Both the position numbers and the translations under genes were made by a program. Positions 27,449 through 39,448 of a stretch of 64,000 nt of DNA are shown here, in pieces. The notes below the pieces were generated by a model that saw only the letters and a program-made list of their open reading frames with translations, made no database searches and was not told the origin of the DNA. Within the stretch, counting starts at the first letter, position 1, and every line of letters begins with the position of its first letter. The DNA is from Coleophoma eucalyptorum (Eukaryota > Ascomycota > Leotiomycetes > Helotiales > Dermateaceae), in the NCBI GenBank assembly GCA_026120035.1, contig JALRME010000014.1, positions 620,001-684,000 of the forward strand. Direction: 5' to 3'.

Positions 27449-28183
27449 TAGATCATCGATATTATTAACCAGCTTATCAAATGTATAATTTCTGACTACT
27501 ATGGTGACTCTGGCCATACATTCTCTACAATTAAGGCCTAAACTCATAAATTCCGTCGATTTTCGTAGACTTCTTGAGAGAAAGCAGTTCATAGGGACTT
27601 ATGCCGTTTGAATCAACCATAATGAGCAAAATTGAACAACTTTCTGTTGAACAAGGGCTGCACACCTCTTCACTTCCAGACATATCTTCCAAATTTTGGG
27701 CATTTATAGACACTCCTTTCAACGCTGCACTCTAAAGTACACCAATTAAAAGGGACATTTTCTTAGCCCTAAGACACTGTACTATACTGGGTTCGGGGGT
27801 TGTTAGAATACTATGGATTATTTCCGGTTACAGCTCTCTTTCCTATTATAGCTTAGTGAGATTTCCCAATCCGCTCGTCTAGCTTCTAAACCTAAATGCT
27901 GACTTATAGTTTCTGACTGGCATTATACTTACTGAGATCAATAAAGTGCTCTTGGGATAGGGATTTTTCTAACTGTATCTTCAAGGGAAACTGATTTTAT
28001 GTAACCAATTACAAACAACCTTGATGTTAATATGATCTTAAGTCTATTTAAGTATTCCTGTAACAGGAAATAATGTAATGGTCGATGCATATATAGAGAT
28101 TATGAAAATTGATTACCCATGTTCGTAGAAAACAGTCCTCTTCTACCCATTTTACTTGCACATGTAACTGAGGGTTAGATCAA
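27449..28183. other. Intergenic region between convergent genes
   Basis: About 735 AT-rich bases holding the 3' flanks of the regulator and the dioxygenase gene. No gene or repeat recognised. Confidence 0.45.
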
Positions 28184-29297
28184 TCACAAAAGATCCTTCT
28201 GGTCCCTGGGCTCTCCCGGGTGGAGTATGGACATTGGGCTTTGAAGATCTACCCAGCCCAAGAATGGTTTACTCAGCCCATACCCCATTCGCTCCTGGAG
28301 GTCTTGAGGAAGTTCTCTGATGGAGTCAATACTGTTTGCCAGGTATTGATTTTCTTCCTGCCTCAACCACCCCCTGCAACTGAACGTAGAAAAGACGACA
28401 CGGTCCTCATTCTTTGTTGTATTTGCTGAACCACCGTGGAAGCAACCCGAGAGCATCATGAAGGCATCACCAGGATTAAGCTCTGCAAATAGGGTTTGTT
28501 CTTCTTTTGGAGGCCCTTCTCGGTAGTCCCATAGATGGGATCCTGGAATGAAGCGAGTAGCACCTATGGTGAATTTAGAGACAAGCTCGATGCAACATTA
28601 ATATTCACATACCATTCGCCTTTGTAGTTCGGGTTGCGCCCACAAATAGACCAATACCGCAATCTCTCCCAAGAACATGCTCGGCAACGGCAAGATGATT
28701 AGGGTGGTGGGGAGAGTCGTCGCGGTGAAGAGCCTGGGCTCTTGCACCAGGTCCAATGCGAAAGACGATGGTATTGTGGAGTTGTGGAACACTGATGCTC
28801 TCTTCGTTCTTATCACCAACCTGAGGAACATTAGTGACGTTCTGTAACAAGGGTAGTCAACCTACCCAATTATATTTGAGGTGGCTGGTTAGTAACGCAT
28901 CGGTGACGCCCAGCCAGAGTGGATTTCCGACTATCGATGTGGCGAAAGTGAGAGACTTGCCCATCATACCATAAGCTCTTCGAGTTTCGGGGGGGAAGAA
29001 GTCTCCTATAAAGCTGGCATCAGGAATCAATGGATAATTTAAGGTTGCTCAGTTTCTTTGATTACCGCTCCAAGGCTTGTCTGCCTCCAAATATGGATTG
29101 GCATCCTCCAATATGCGATTTATATCTTCCATGCCCAGAAACTTGCGTACGATGACACCACCGGCAATTTTGAGAGCACTAACAACATCTTCCACAGTTG
29201 CGGAGGAGCTCTCAAATTCTTTAACGTCGGGTAGTGGCGACATTGACGACTTGACTAAGTTGGAGGCGCCATCTTCGAGTAGAGTTGCAGGTGCCAT
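28184..29297 (-). CDS. Phytanoyl-CoA dioxygenase family (Fe(II)/2-oxoglutarate) enzyme
   Basis: Exons (minus) 29297-29066, 29005-28866, 28820-28613 and 28563-28184 give 319 aa. Iron ligands are visible: His156 and Asp158 in LHRDDSPHH, and the distal His236 in GCFHGGSANTT. The 2-oxoglutarate carboxylate Arg is likely in the following RVVFSTFSCRG segment. The layout (VSALKIAGGVIVRKFL at the N-terminus, RFIPGSHLWD before the distal His) matches the PhyH-type oxygenases that tailor fungal alkaloids and meroterpenoids, rather than peroxisomal phytanoyl-CoA hydroxylase. No peroxisomal targeting signal is seen at the C-terminus (KDLL). The reaction would be hydroxylation, desaturation or endoperoxidation of an unknown substrate. 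A TATA element lies at 29401-29408. Confidence 0.9.
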
Positions 29298-30090
29298 AGT
29301 TTAAATGCCGATTGTGGTTTGCAGGTTAACTTCAATACAATCGGTGAAGATAAAGAAGAGTTCTGAACAATGGATGGTTTTATTTGGGTTGCAGCCAGTC
29401 TTTATAAACCCTTGCTGTCTTAATTTGGTGCCTTGAGAATTTGAAGTACTTTCTGTTTTTAGTTCTCTGTTTCCTATTTCGGATTACGACATCGGGTCTG
29501 TTACCAGTCGCAAAATTCTAGCCAAGAGAGATCGAATTAAGCTTGATATTTGTCGAGTATAACACTGATTCCATTTTATTAAAAAGAGGGTGTAACGACA
29601 GAAGAGAGGTGGGCCAGACCTATCAGATTATCCGAACAAATTCTTTCTGTTTTCGTTTCTCTGTTTCCTATCTGGGACTACCACATCGGGTAATGACCAG
29701 TTGCAATATACCAAACCACAATATAATAAAAAACAAAACAGAATTATCTGACAATAGATGACTCTTCGAGTTCGCTATTGTTTATCAAAGGTTGTTGTCG
29801 TCGCCGTGAAACTCTCTACTTGAGAATCCAAGAAACCAATGTTATAATGAACTTCTCAATGCCCAAGTTTGAGGTTCTCAGCATAGAGATTCCAATCTTG
29901 GGTATCAATACCACCACCAAACTTCAAACACTTATCCAAATACATGGCTCGATAGTCGCTCACGTGCCTTGATAGGTAACTACCTAGGTACGTAAGGCAC
30001 ATAAGCAGCCCCACTTTTAGCGTGCCTGCTAGGGGTAACCACCTCCCTGATTAAGTATTAGTACTCCAACGTTCCGCATATAATAAATTG
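29298..30090. other. Divergent intergenic region
   Basis: About 790 bases between the dioxygenase and hydrolase start codons. It contains two similar short stretches near 29455-29500 and 29643-29690 (TTTCTGTTTT...TTCTCTGTTTCCTATYT...CATCGGGT), a local direct repeat about 188 bases apart. No gene supported. Confidence 0.45.
29401..29408 (-). promoter_or_regulatory. Probable TATA box of the dioxygenase gene
   Basis: TTTATAAA, about 105 bases upstream of the ATG at 29297. Confidence 0.4.
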
Positions 30091-32259
30091 ATGAAGTCCA
30101 TTGAAGGCAGCAGTCCCAAGGTCGCTGTGATGGACAAACTTGCAGACCAGCTTCAGCCGCCCACCAGCATGAGGTCGTGGCTACGCCTCAGAAACCTACT
30201 TATCAGTCTTGCAGTCGTCTTTTTGGCATCACTCGGTCTCTACCACAAGAACTCATGGATTCTTGGCAATTTCAATATCAACGTCGATGTGGCGAGCGCC
30301 GCTCTGAAAACCAATTTGTCACTATACGGCCGTTTTCCGGCTCCTAATGATCCGTTCCTCTTCATACCGTGTACATCTACAACTGTGCCACCGGCCCTCG
30401 ACGATGCTCACCCGGAGATATCGTGGGCTAAGCTCTTTGATCCAGACCCCTCGCATTGGAGTTGGGGCAGATCCAAGGCAAACAAGACTGAAGGGTATGG
30501 CTCAGATCCTTATGCCGGCCGGGGAATTTTCCTTTGCGGCTACATTAATGTGCCGTTGGATTATACCAACAAGTCAGACAGTCGAATTGCGCGACTCGCC
30601 GTGACCAAATTCCAAGTCTCTGGTTTGGCACGTGCTGATTCGTGCTCCTCCGCGGGCGAGAAGAGCGAGCGGACCATTGTGATCGAGCCCGGTGGACCTG
30701 GAGGGAGCGGGACTGAATATGCATGGCGTGCGGCTGAGGATGTGACGGAGCGCCTCAGCGAGGGTCGATTTGATGTCTTGGGATGGGATCCTCGGGGTGT
30801 CAACACATCATTACCCGCTATCTCATGTTTCCCCTATGATTCAGACCGTGATCGATGGTCACTATTGTTGTCGCAGGCCCGGGAAGTCTCCCCAGCACCT
30901 CAGGCCCACCTCGAGTCCGTCGATGCCTTCTATGAGGCGGCTTTTCGCGCTTGTTGGGAGCGTCAAGGAGATTTGTCCCGCTTCGTTAGTACAGCCTTTG
31001 TAGCACGGGATCTAGAGGAGATCAGGAAGATGATTGGTGAAGACGAGCTGACAGGCTATCTCGTCAGCTATGGGACTGGAATCGGCCAGACTTATGCCAA
31101 CATGTTTCCCGATAGTGTGGGACGTATGATCCTCGACGGCACTGAGTATGTTCGCGACCACCGGCTAGTAGGGGGGTTTGGATGGACTGCGCTCGACAAT
31201 GGCACTGATGCATGGCATGATGGTTTCCTAGGTGAATGTCTCAATGCTGGCCCTGATTACTGTGCTCTTGCGAAGCCAAGACGTGGCGAAAATGTCACAC
31301 TTCTGGAACTGGAAGCTAGACTTCGGACTCTCCTTCAGACAATCATCGAACGCCCTATTCCAGGCTATCGTGAATCCAGTGGTCCATCGCTCGTGACCTA
31401 TGGTCAGCTCGTGGATTCTCTTTATGGCGCCATGTAAGTGATGTTTGTCTCAATTGCTTTCCAATTCTGAACTCCGATTACTCCTGATACCACGCTGGGG
31501 CCCTGCCATCACTACTAGTACCATTGATGGGAAATTACTAACGCCAAGATTTGCAGGTATAATGCACGATCGTGGCCAGCTCTTGCGCAGATGCTATATG
31601 AATTGGAGAGTGGTAACTCGACCCTTGCGACAGCATTTCTTGATAAGTGGGGTTACGATCCAACGATACCATGTACAGCCACCAAGAAGCCTCCATCATC
31701 AGGGGATCTAGGTCTCATGGTCATCTGCTCTGACTCCTACGATGCGCCTCAGCCCGAAGGTGGTATCGCCTGGTGGGACGACCTGTGGGCTAATATGACG
31801 AAACAATCCTGGATTGCTGGCAACAGTCGCTTTGTTGACGTCTTCCCATGCCGTCACTTTTCAGAATACTGGCCCAAGCCGGCTGAAGTCTACCGTGGTG
31901 ATCTGAACCATACTTTGAAGAACCCTGTCCTACTTATTGCCGAGACGTACGACCCTGCTACACCACTGCGAAATGGACGGAGACTGCTTAATGAGATGGG
32001 CCGGAACGCGAGGTTGATTGCGCATCATGGTTATGGCCACTCTTCTAGAGATGCATCAAACTGTACAGACGAGATTGCTCGAAGTTTCATCCTACGCGGA
32101 ACATTGCCTGAGGAGGCCGAAACAGCTTGTTATGCGAACGAGAAGCCATATCTCTACGGGATTAAGGCAAATGGCGATGTATCAACGATGTCTGAGAAAA
32201 ATTGGGATCCTATTGCGGATTGGCAGGAACATATGGCAGAGATGGCATTTTGGCATTAG
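30091..32259 (+). CDS. Membrane-anchored TAP-type alpha/beta hydrolase (peptidase-like)
   Basis: Exons 30091-31433 and 31557-32259 give 681 aa. Residues about 35-51 are a single hydrophobic helix after a cytosolic tail with Lys/Arg, giving a type II, outward-facing enzyme with many N-glycosylation sequons. The alpha/beta hydrolase core starts with GYINVPLDY and PGGPGGSGT (oxyanion region). The nucleophile is Ser326 in VSYGTGIG, the acid is Asp580 in ETYDPATP and the base is His609 in GYGHSS. The last two lie in the C-terminal TAP-like domain. It resembles proline iminopeptidase and tripeptidyl aminopeptidase relatives. The residue two before the nucleophile is Leu rather than the usual Gly. 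The intron is longer than most here (123 nt). Confidence 0.88.
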
Positions 32260-35200
32260 AGGGGTTTCCGAGATTCAAGGAATCAAATGTAAAACTATAT
32301 ATATTGAGATAACTATGTATCATTCTGTCATACACTAAGTAGTAGGGTACATTATGGAGGATTGTATACTTGTGTTTTCTATATGGAGAGCACTGCTCGT
32401 TAAGTAGGGAGCTCAGTAGAGCATCTAAGCTAACAATGGTAATCGTGATCCTGTAAGGCGTCTTCTAGTGATCGTTTGATTATATGATTTAGTAGTCATG
32501 TAATATCGTTTGCTCTTGTGACACTTTCATATACGACTATAGACTGAGGAGAATTGGGATAACTCTTGCGTTTAAGATATTTTAACTTCATATTAGAAGA
32601 ACTTCATGGTTTCATGACCAAGAAATAAGATACCATTCAACGACCATATCTGGATTTGTCTTTGGTTCTCTAAAAGAAACTTAGTCTCGGACTTATAAAT
32701 ACTTTCATCTATTTCCTGGTTCTACATTATCTAAAGCAGCTAATTATTTTCGTTATGTTAGTTTTGATTCCCTAAGTTCAAATTCTAGCAATCTATCAGT
32801 CGCAAACAGCTTCTGGCTTTTCGTTTTTCGTTCCCCGATTTTACTACTTCCAACTCTTACATCATATACTGCGCCTTTCAACAACCTTGCTAATAATGTC
32901 TTATTTTAGGTAGGCATTTGATGTCGTTGCAAGTAAAACGCTTATTACCAACATATTGGCCCTGCGAAGTGACGTTCATGTCGCCCTCGCGAAACCGTGG
33001 AATAATGTTCGCTGGCGAGAAGCCATTAAAGACGAGGATGAGACTATCCACATAGCAATTTATATCAATTAGAAACAACCTTCTGAGAACTCTGTTCTCC
33101 TAGGATAATCCTTCTGGAAATGCAAAGCCATAATGATGGTATTAGGCTAGATCTGACATACAATGTTATACACTCTTGATCTTAACATTGCCTGCATTTT
33201 GAAAGTCGTGGAAGGTTAGTAACGACCATATTTTTTAAAATACATGCGAACTAAACAATAAATCGAAAGTTAATCTTATAGTAATATTGTTTGTTATAAT
33301 ATATAGGTAATGGATATGGCAAAGCAGCTACTCAAGATCGATTTAAATCATTTTACTCCTATCCTTGATAGCATTGCTACGCAATCCAATTATTCATTAA
33401 CACTGTTAAAGAAATACTGTGCAAAAGAATGACACAAAACAAAATAAACACACCGACCATTGAATGAAATCGTAACAGAACTTCTCTATACGCCGATACG
33501 AAGATAGAGCATACTTTGAAAATATAGTTGTCGCACTATACTGTCGACAATTAAAAGTCCAACTCAGAAAGAAGATGGAAGAAATGGACTCTAGACAAAG
33601 TACGTGGACTTGGAGAGTCTATTTCTCTTTTATGGCGGCCAATTTTCAAGTTCAGGTATTATATAAAGCCCTACTGGGAAACAGCGCGTTGTGGCAAATT
33701 TGGTCTGTCTTGGTCAGTTCGTCAGTTTCAGAATTGGCGACCATATTCACGTACGCCTCTAACCCACACCCTGACCTTCCTCTCCTAGGAAACGTTGTCC
33801 ACTCGCGAGTTGTAGTTGTTGGCAACTTTCCTTTAACCCATATCTCTTGTGTACGTCCCAGATACCGTTGAATTAACTCTGAGAAGCCGAGTTGGCCGAG
33901 GTCTACTTTCGCAAGTAGACACCGACCCTTCGCAGAGTCCCCGCCGATATCTAGGTATATACAGACAGGATTATGCTTCCCTTTAACAGAGACCCTTTCA
34001 TAACCTGTAGATATTTAGTATCTCCCTTAACGTCGGAGTGGGTGAGGGAGATTCACCTGCCTGCTGAGCATCGAGGATCATTTCTTTAGATAGCTCCTCA
34101 CGAAACGGATCATATACAATGGAGAGCTTTCTCCCGTGGTCATTCTGGTCTTTCTTCATATCGATTATGCTCGTTCTCTGATAGCTGGAGATTGTTGGTG
34201 CCGGAAAATGGATACAGAAGTGGTGGAAGCTCTATTCAGGAAAAGATGAATATCTTGTTCACCACCTTGATAGATTGCGAGTAAAGCTTGGTTCCGGGGC
34301 AATAGATCACACAATGGATGCGCAAATAAGAAAAGTGTTATTAATACAAAGAGTGTAATCGTGGAAATGTACGGGGTCCTTAAGACGTTGCCACTTTAAA
34401 GGAACGATCGAAGGAAGACCGAGATAGCTGGAAGTTACAACCAGAGTCATTATGGTGTCAGAAGCAAAAGTACAGGGCCCATGAGTCTTCCAAAGTAGCC
34501 TAGCGATTGTCATGCTAAACTTTGATCCGCATATAATCCAATCAGGACGGTAATTCTTCGACTATAAGACTCCCAGAATCAGAAACACGTCCCATGAGAC
34601 TGGGCCGCCTGTCCAGTCAGACAAGACAGTCTTTCGGGGTACACCAATTTCAGCCGCTTGGTCTAGAGAAACAAGTCTCGATGAAGGGTGCTACACTACT
34701 TTATAATCATAGCCTTCTAAGAACAAAGTAGGGGGGAGTATACTTGCAACTTCATTCCTTGCTAGATTATCGCCCATTTCCTCGACTTGTCTCATTAAAA
34801 GCAATACAACACCGGGCAGATTCAACTATGCTCCATTCTAGGAGATCTATCTCTATATTCATTAATTCACAGCCTCAGTGAGGCTTCACACCAGTCAGAT
34901 GACCCTACCCATTCAGCACTTAGACATAGTAAGAGCATTAGGCTGTGGCATTCACCCCCATACTCTGCCGTGTCGCGCAGCCACTCTCCCCCTCCTCCCC
35001 CAATTTCTGTAAGGAGCAGGTAATATACGATGACCTAGGGTAGTCGTAGTTAGACACCCTTTCGTAAATATTAAGATTTGGAGGCTATTCAATCTGTTTT
35101 TGAATTTCCACAAAGACAGCGCGTACGCCCATTTCCTCAAATGGGGAAATGTGCAAGATGCTCATTTCTAAGTACCGCCTTGATTTTCATTAGCGCAAAG

Positions 35201-35516
35201 ATTCCTCCTATGAGTATTATCTATGAGGTTCAGCAGCATACAGACTTAAGTCATGTTCTGGAATATGGCGTTTGGGTGTGGAGTGCGAGCCTCCTCAAAC
35301 CACAGGAGCCTTGAGGTGATGATAATCAGCCTCTGTCTGCTCCAAGACTTGGAATTGCTCTTGTCAGAGCTTTCAATACGTATTTATAAGATAGATTGCA
35401 TAACGGAAGCTACTTGTGTTTATTTAATTGTCACCAAATACTCTATCTTGTCCACATTTTTCCTATCCAATTTCCTGGACTTATGCCCGAGCTCCTTTCA
35501 CTGATTCTCCACAACT
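32260..35516. other. Long AT-rich gene-poor region
   Basis: About 3.3 kb with no supported gene. It contains a short 5S-like fragment at 32529-32559. A 98-codon ATG frame at 33575-33871 has no recognisable domain and no splice partner; I do not call it. The rest looks like decayed non-coding or transposon-derived DNA. Confidence 0.45.
32529..32559 (+). repeat. Short 5S rRNA-derived fragment
   Basis: About 31 bases match the first 31 nt of the 5S gene at 60072 with about two mismatches (ATATACGACTATAGACTGAG, then GAATTGGG). It is probably a truncated member of the 5S-headed repeat family. Confidence 0.6.
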
Positions 35517-37522
35517 ATGTCAGTGCCCACCGTGTCAGTTGGCGAGCCAGAGATACAGGAGCAATCATCAACGGAGCAAAGAGCTTTTGGCCCAAACGCC
35601 AATTCAGAGCACTTTCTGCGGAATGATAGGGCCACAGAGCCAGTAGAACATGGTAGTTCACATACGTCAGGCTCAGCTAGTTCTAGGAACCATCGTCACC
35701 GTAACCAGTTATCTAGAGACGATCGAGAATTTTCTTACGTTAGAAATGACGCTGCAAGTGATACACAAAGCACAACAAGCGCGAGACAAGTTGCCGAGCA
35801 ATCGAGTAACCGAATGCGTGATGACTACGTTAAGATATGGAGGAGTAATTATGTCTTGACTCTTGGTATGTTGTCCACTTGTTTTTTCTGAATCACAAGG
35901 TGGCTAGCTGATGTATAAAACTAGACGGAGGAGGCGTGCGAGGTCTATCTCAATTGATCATTCTTAAAGCATTGATGGACAAAGTTGCAGAATTAGAGAT
36001 AAATTGGCTTGACGAGGAAGATAAACAAGTAGAGTCGAGTTTCCACCCTATATCATGGGAAGAGGATAAATCCTTGAAGCTATCCAGAAACACTATGAGC
36101 GATACTTCATCCGAAAATAACAGGCGTGCGAAATTCTATCCTTACCATTACTTTGACTGGATAGCTGGAACTAGTACTGGTGGGTAAGTTAACTCCTGGC
36201 TGCTGCTTTACTATAGCAAGACTAACATGTCTCAGATTAAATGCTATTATGCTTGGACGTCTCCGAATGAGTGTTGACGAGTGTTTAAGTAGCTATTCAG
36301 ACCTGGCTGAGAAGGTTTTCGGCAGGCCTCGCTGGGCCTCATATCGATTCTCGCCATTCTTCTGGTTCCGTGCCAAATATAGTGGAGATCAATTGAGGGA
36401 TGTCGTAAAGGAAGTAGTTGAAAAACATTTATGTGATGGTGAAGGACGCTCGTTCGCAATGAATAAAGAAATGTGCCGCACGTAAAACTCCCTCATCTGA
36501 TGGCATTGAATTTCATTATTGACTATTCTAGTGTTGTTGTAGCCATGAAGAAGAACGTCCACGGACATGAATCGGCTCATCTCTTCCGCACGTACGATCA
36601 TCACAGACGAAGACTGGCACCAGTTGACAAACGAGAAGACCGCAGCCTTAATCCGATGGAGCAGGTCGGGCCTGCGGATTCTAGTTTAATATGGGAAGTC
36701 GCTCGCGCAACAACTGCTGCTCCAACTTACTTCAATACCATTAAGATTGGGGGATTTGAATACGGAGATGGCGGATTCGGTGCGAATAACCCTAGCATTC
36801 CATTGTTTCACGAAGTAAGCCAGATGAACCAAAACATTGATGGTGCCAACGCACTGTCTTTAAGCATCGGAACGGGAATTACAAGGTTTACTCGCTTTCA
36901 AAATGGTCTCCTCAAAAGGCCAATAGGCTGGATAAATGCAGCAAAGGAATTATCAACGGACTGCGAGGACGGCCACGCCAACATGCAATACATGACTAAC
37001 TATGGCCGTAAATACGAGTACTATCGATTCAATGTTCCCGAGAAGGCCACTCATGATGCAGTGCCGACAGTCTCCCGCTGGGAACACATCAGAGCCATGC
37101 CCAAGAGGTGTTTTCGTCGCAGTGGAGTACCTTTGGACCGCGGACTAGGGAAAATAAAGCTAGATGAGTGGAAATTCAGCGGGTTTTGGCGCAAAGAAAG
37201 CACCCAAAAAGAGATCGAAAGAATTACAGAGGAATACCTCAGAAACCCTGAAGAAGATACGCGGCTGAATGAAGTCGCGAAACTCATGGTGGAAAATAGA
37301 CGTAGAAGAGCGAAAACACCACGATGGGCTACTTATGCCCAAGGCATACGTTATGAGTGTCCGTTGGTTCGTAAAATGTGCCCCAATGAAACATGGACGG
37401 AAGAAAGAGGTTTGAAATACCACCTCATCCAAGATCATGGATATATGACAGGAACTCAAGAAGCAGAGAAAAGACTGCAAAATGCTGTGCAAGCCGGAAA
37501 GTACTATGAGCATCACAATTAA
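35517..37522 (+). CDS. Patatin-like phospholipase with C-terminal zinc-finger-like motif
   Basis: Exons 35517-35865, 35925-36183, 36236-36481 and 36532-37522 give 614 aa. The N-terminal ~110 residues are polar and Ser/Arg-rich. The patatin domain then begins abruptly with the oxyanion motif DGGGVRG (117-123), formed across intron 1. The nucleophile is Ser200 in GTSTGG and the catalytic Asp364 is in YGDGGFGANNP. It would hydrolyse acyl esters of glycerolipids. Fungal patatins of this type often precede NACHT, TPR or ankyrin regions, but this one ends without them. Instead residues 561-587 show C-x6-C-x13-H-x4-H (YECPLVRKMC ... YHLIQDH), a C2H2-like finger. All introns are 50-59 nt. A solo LTR lies 154 bases after the stop. 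Confidence 0.9.
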
Positions 37523-37675
37523 ATATTCTATTTTGTTTGTTGTTGTATTAAGAAAAGGTTCCCTGCGAGAGTTTGGTCTGCTTAGTATACTATTTGTGTT
37601 ATGTATCCAAGAGAAACTTTCTTGTTGCCGCTATTATTTTGCTGCTTCCTTCAGAACTCTCACTTTAAGTTTTTA

Positions 37676-37981
37676 TGTTGGTTGATCTATATACCTCTTA
37701 TTTCAACTGTAATAGACAGGTCAAAATCGTAAGGTAAAAATGTAGATGATTCTTCTAAGTGAGTGTGATGGAAGTCTTATAAATACCCCTACTGGGTATC
37801 GATTCGACCTCCGTAGTAATACTGATATAGGGCTTGCATCTGAGTGCAACCACGGGAACAAGCAAGTGGTATAGCGATATTCCAAATATATGCACATATA
37901 GGTGGCGTAGCGATATACCAATATATGCAAGTGGTGTAACAATGTTACCTCATGTGCAGGTGGTATATCGATGTTCCAACA
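37676..37981 (+). mobile_element. Solo LTR 1 (family A), 306 bp
   Basis: Begins TGTTGG and ends CCAACA, a short inverted terminal pair of LTR type. Flanks are TTTTA (37671-37675) and GTTTA (37982-37986), a 5-bp target duplication with one mismatch. The first ~120 bases match the LTR at 61255 closely (ACCTCTTATTTCAACTGTAA, then GATTCTTCTAAGTGAG). A TATAAATAC promoter-like site lies near 37780. The last 120 bases are a degenerate tandem array. There is no internal coding region or partner LTR. Confidence 0.75.
37862..37981 (+). repeat. Degenerate 26-35 bp tandem repeat inside LTR 1
   Basis: Four related units begin near 37862, 37892, 37927 and 37956, each with a GCA(A/G)GTGGT- or GGTGGCGT-like start and a CGATRTTCCAA-like end. 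The unit is absent from LTR 2 and LTR 3 and only partly suggested in LTR 4. Confidence 0.6.
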
Positions 37982-38098
37982 GTTTAAAATTTCACGTTTA
38001 TAAAATTATGTCAACTTAGCGAGGCGCTTTGGATGGTCATGCATGGCACATAGTTTTATATTTGTTGAAATATGAAAATATTACGGTTTAGATAATAG

Positions 38099-38289
38099 TG
38101 TTGGTTTACGTGGGGTAACGTAATAGGTGACTCTCAAGTCAAATCAGGTTCAAATGGTGTTTATAAGTTGTGTAATCGATATTGATTGAAGAGAGTGTGA
38201 GGTAGAGAGGTATAAATACCTCCCTCGCTAATGTTTACTGTATACATGTGGCTAGGTCTCGTGATTGACCTATAAATGACATTCCGACA
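38099..38289 (+). mobile_element. Solo LTR 2, 191 bp, perfect target duplication
   Basis: Begins TGTTGG, ends CCGACA. It is flanked by identical AATAG at 38094-38098 and 38290-38294, a perfect 5-bp target-site duplication. It contains GGTATAAATACC near 38209 as a likely promoter. It shares the terminal TGACATTCCGACA with LTR 3. No internal domain remains, so it is a solo LTR of Ty1/copia-like organisation. Confidence 0.82.
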
Positions 38290-39375
38290 AATAGGAATCG
38301 AATGAAAAAAGAAAAGAAAATAGCTCAAAATTGATTTCAGTATAACTCTATCTTGTTTCGTGGATAAATATGCTGTTTGTATGAAATATCCCGAGCTGTG
38401 CTAGCAGAACATGGAGCATAAGCGATTAATGACTAATAAGTCTGTATTGCTTCTGTTAATTAAATATCTATCCTACGATATAGAAATACTTTTGCATGGC
38501 TATTCCCTTGACAGAATTGTTTAGCAATGTTACTAGAAGCCAGTTAGAGCACTAGGAAGCTACTCTCATTTTCTCTCCGGTATCGGCTATATTTTCTTCA
38601 ATTTTTATACACCACCCACACTCCAACTCCACAGTAGCTCACAAACCTAAGAGTCCACTGCTATCTATAATTGTACCATAGGTAAATAGCCATTCAGCCA
38701 GCACTGGTGAGGCTTGGTTTGCCTTTGGGATTTGGAATAATCCTCCTTTTCTCCGCCTCATCTTGCACCAACCCTTCTTTTGTCACCTCTAAAATTTTCT
38801 GAAAGTCCTTGTCGTGCTTCTGTTATACATGTTACTTAGTATATTTAAAGAAGTAATCGATGTTCTCCGAAATAGCTTGAATAAATTAAACTATAAATGA
38901 AATGCATTTTTTATCCCTGAAACCTGCTGAACATATCTTCCGCCTATCCGTAGAAAATACTAGCTTGTAGAATTACGATGTAGGGCCGCCGCTTAAGAGC
39001 AGGGAGAATTTTCAGCAGCGTAAAAAGTGGAGCCCAAGACGCTAAGTAATCCACAAACCCTGACATTTTAACCACTTGCTTGCATTGGAGCGAAATAAAG
39101 TATTATTGGATCGTAGGAGTCTCAACGAAGCAATATGATGAAAAATAAAGTTAAGTGAGTAAAATTCCAGAGAGTAGCTTCTAGTTCCAATATAATGTTG
39201 AGACCGCAGGTATTAAATTATGGCCAAATAATAACATACCTTGAAATAAGGGTGAATTATTACTATCAGTAAAATGGCCGACATGAATTGGTTACTTCCA
39301 AAATGCAAGCCCTCCATCCTTCTATTGCACTTTATGTGTAATAGGCAAATGTGGTCATCAAAATCTGCAACATCT
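38290..39375. other. AT-rich intergenic DNA
   Basis: About 1.1 kb between the solo LTR and the tRNA gene. No open frame or structure recognised. Confidence 0.5.
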
Positions 39376-39448
39376 GGGCGGTTAGATCAGTGGTAGTATC
39401 GCTCGCTTTGCATGCGAGAGGTCATGGGTTCAATCCCCATATCGTCCA
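39376..39448 (+). tRNA. tRNA-Ala (anticodon UGC)
   Basis: A 73-nt cloverleaf with no intron. The acceptor stem GGGCGGT pairs with ATCGTCC and includes the G3:U70 wobble that identifies alanine tRNAs. The D-arm region GTTAGATCAGTGGTAGTATC carries the A box. The anticodon arm is CTCGC-TTTGCAT-GCGAG with anticodon TGC. The T-arm contains GGTTCAATCC (B box). A discriminator A follows, and a T-run lies about 25 bases downstream as a Pol III terminator. Confidence 0.96.

Noticed and set aside
33575..33871. 98-codon ATG frame
   Set aside because: Isolated in AT-rich DNA, no domain, no promoter-like element and no splice partner.
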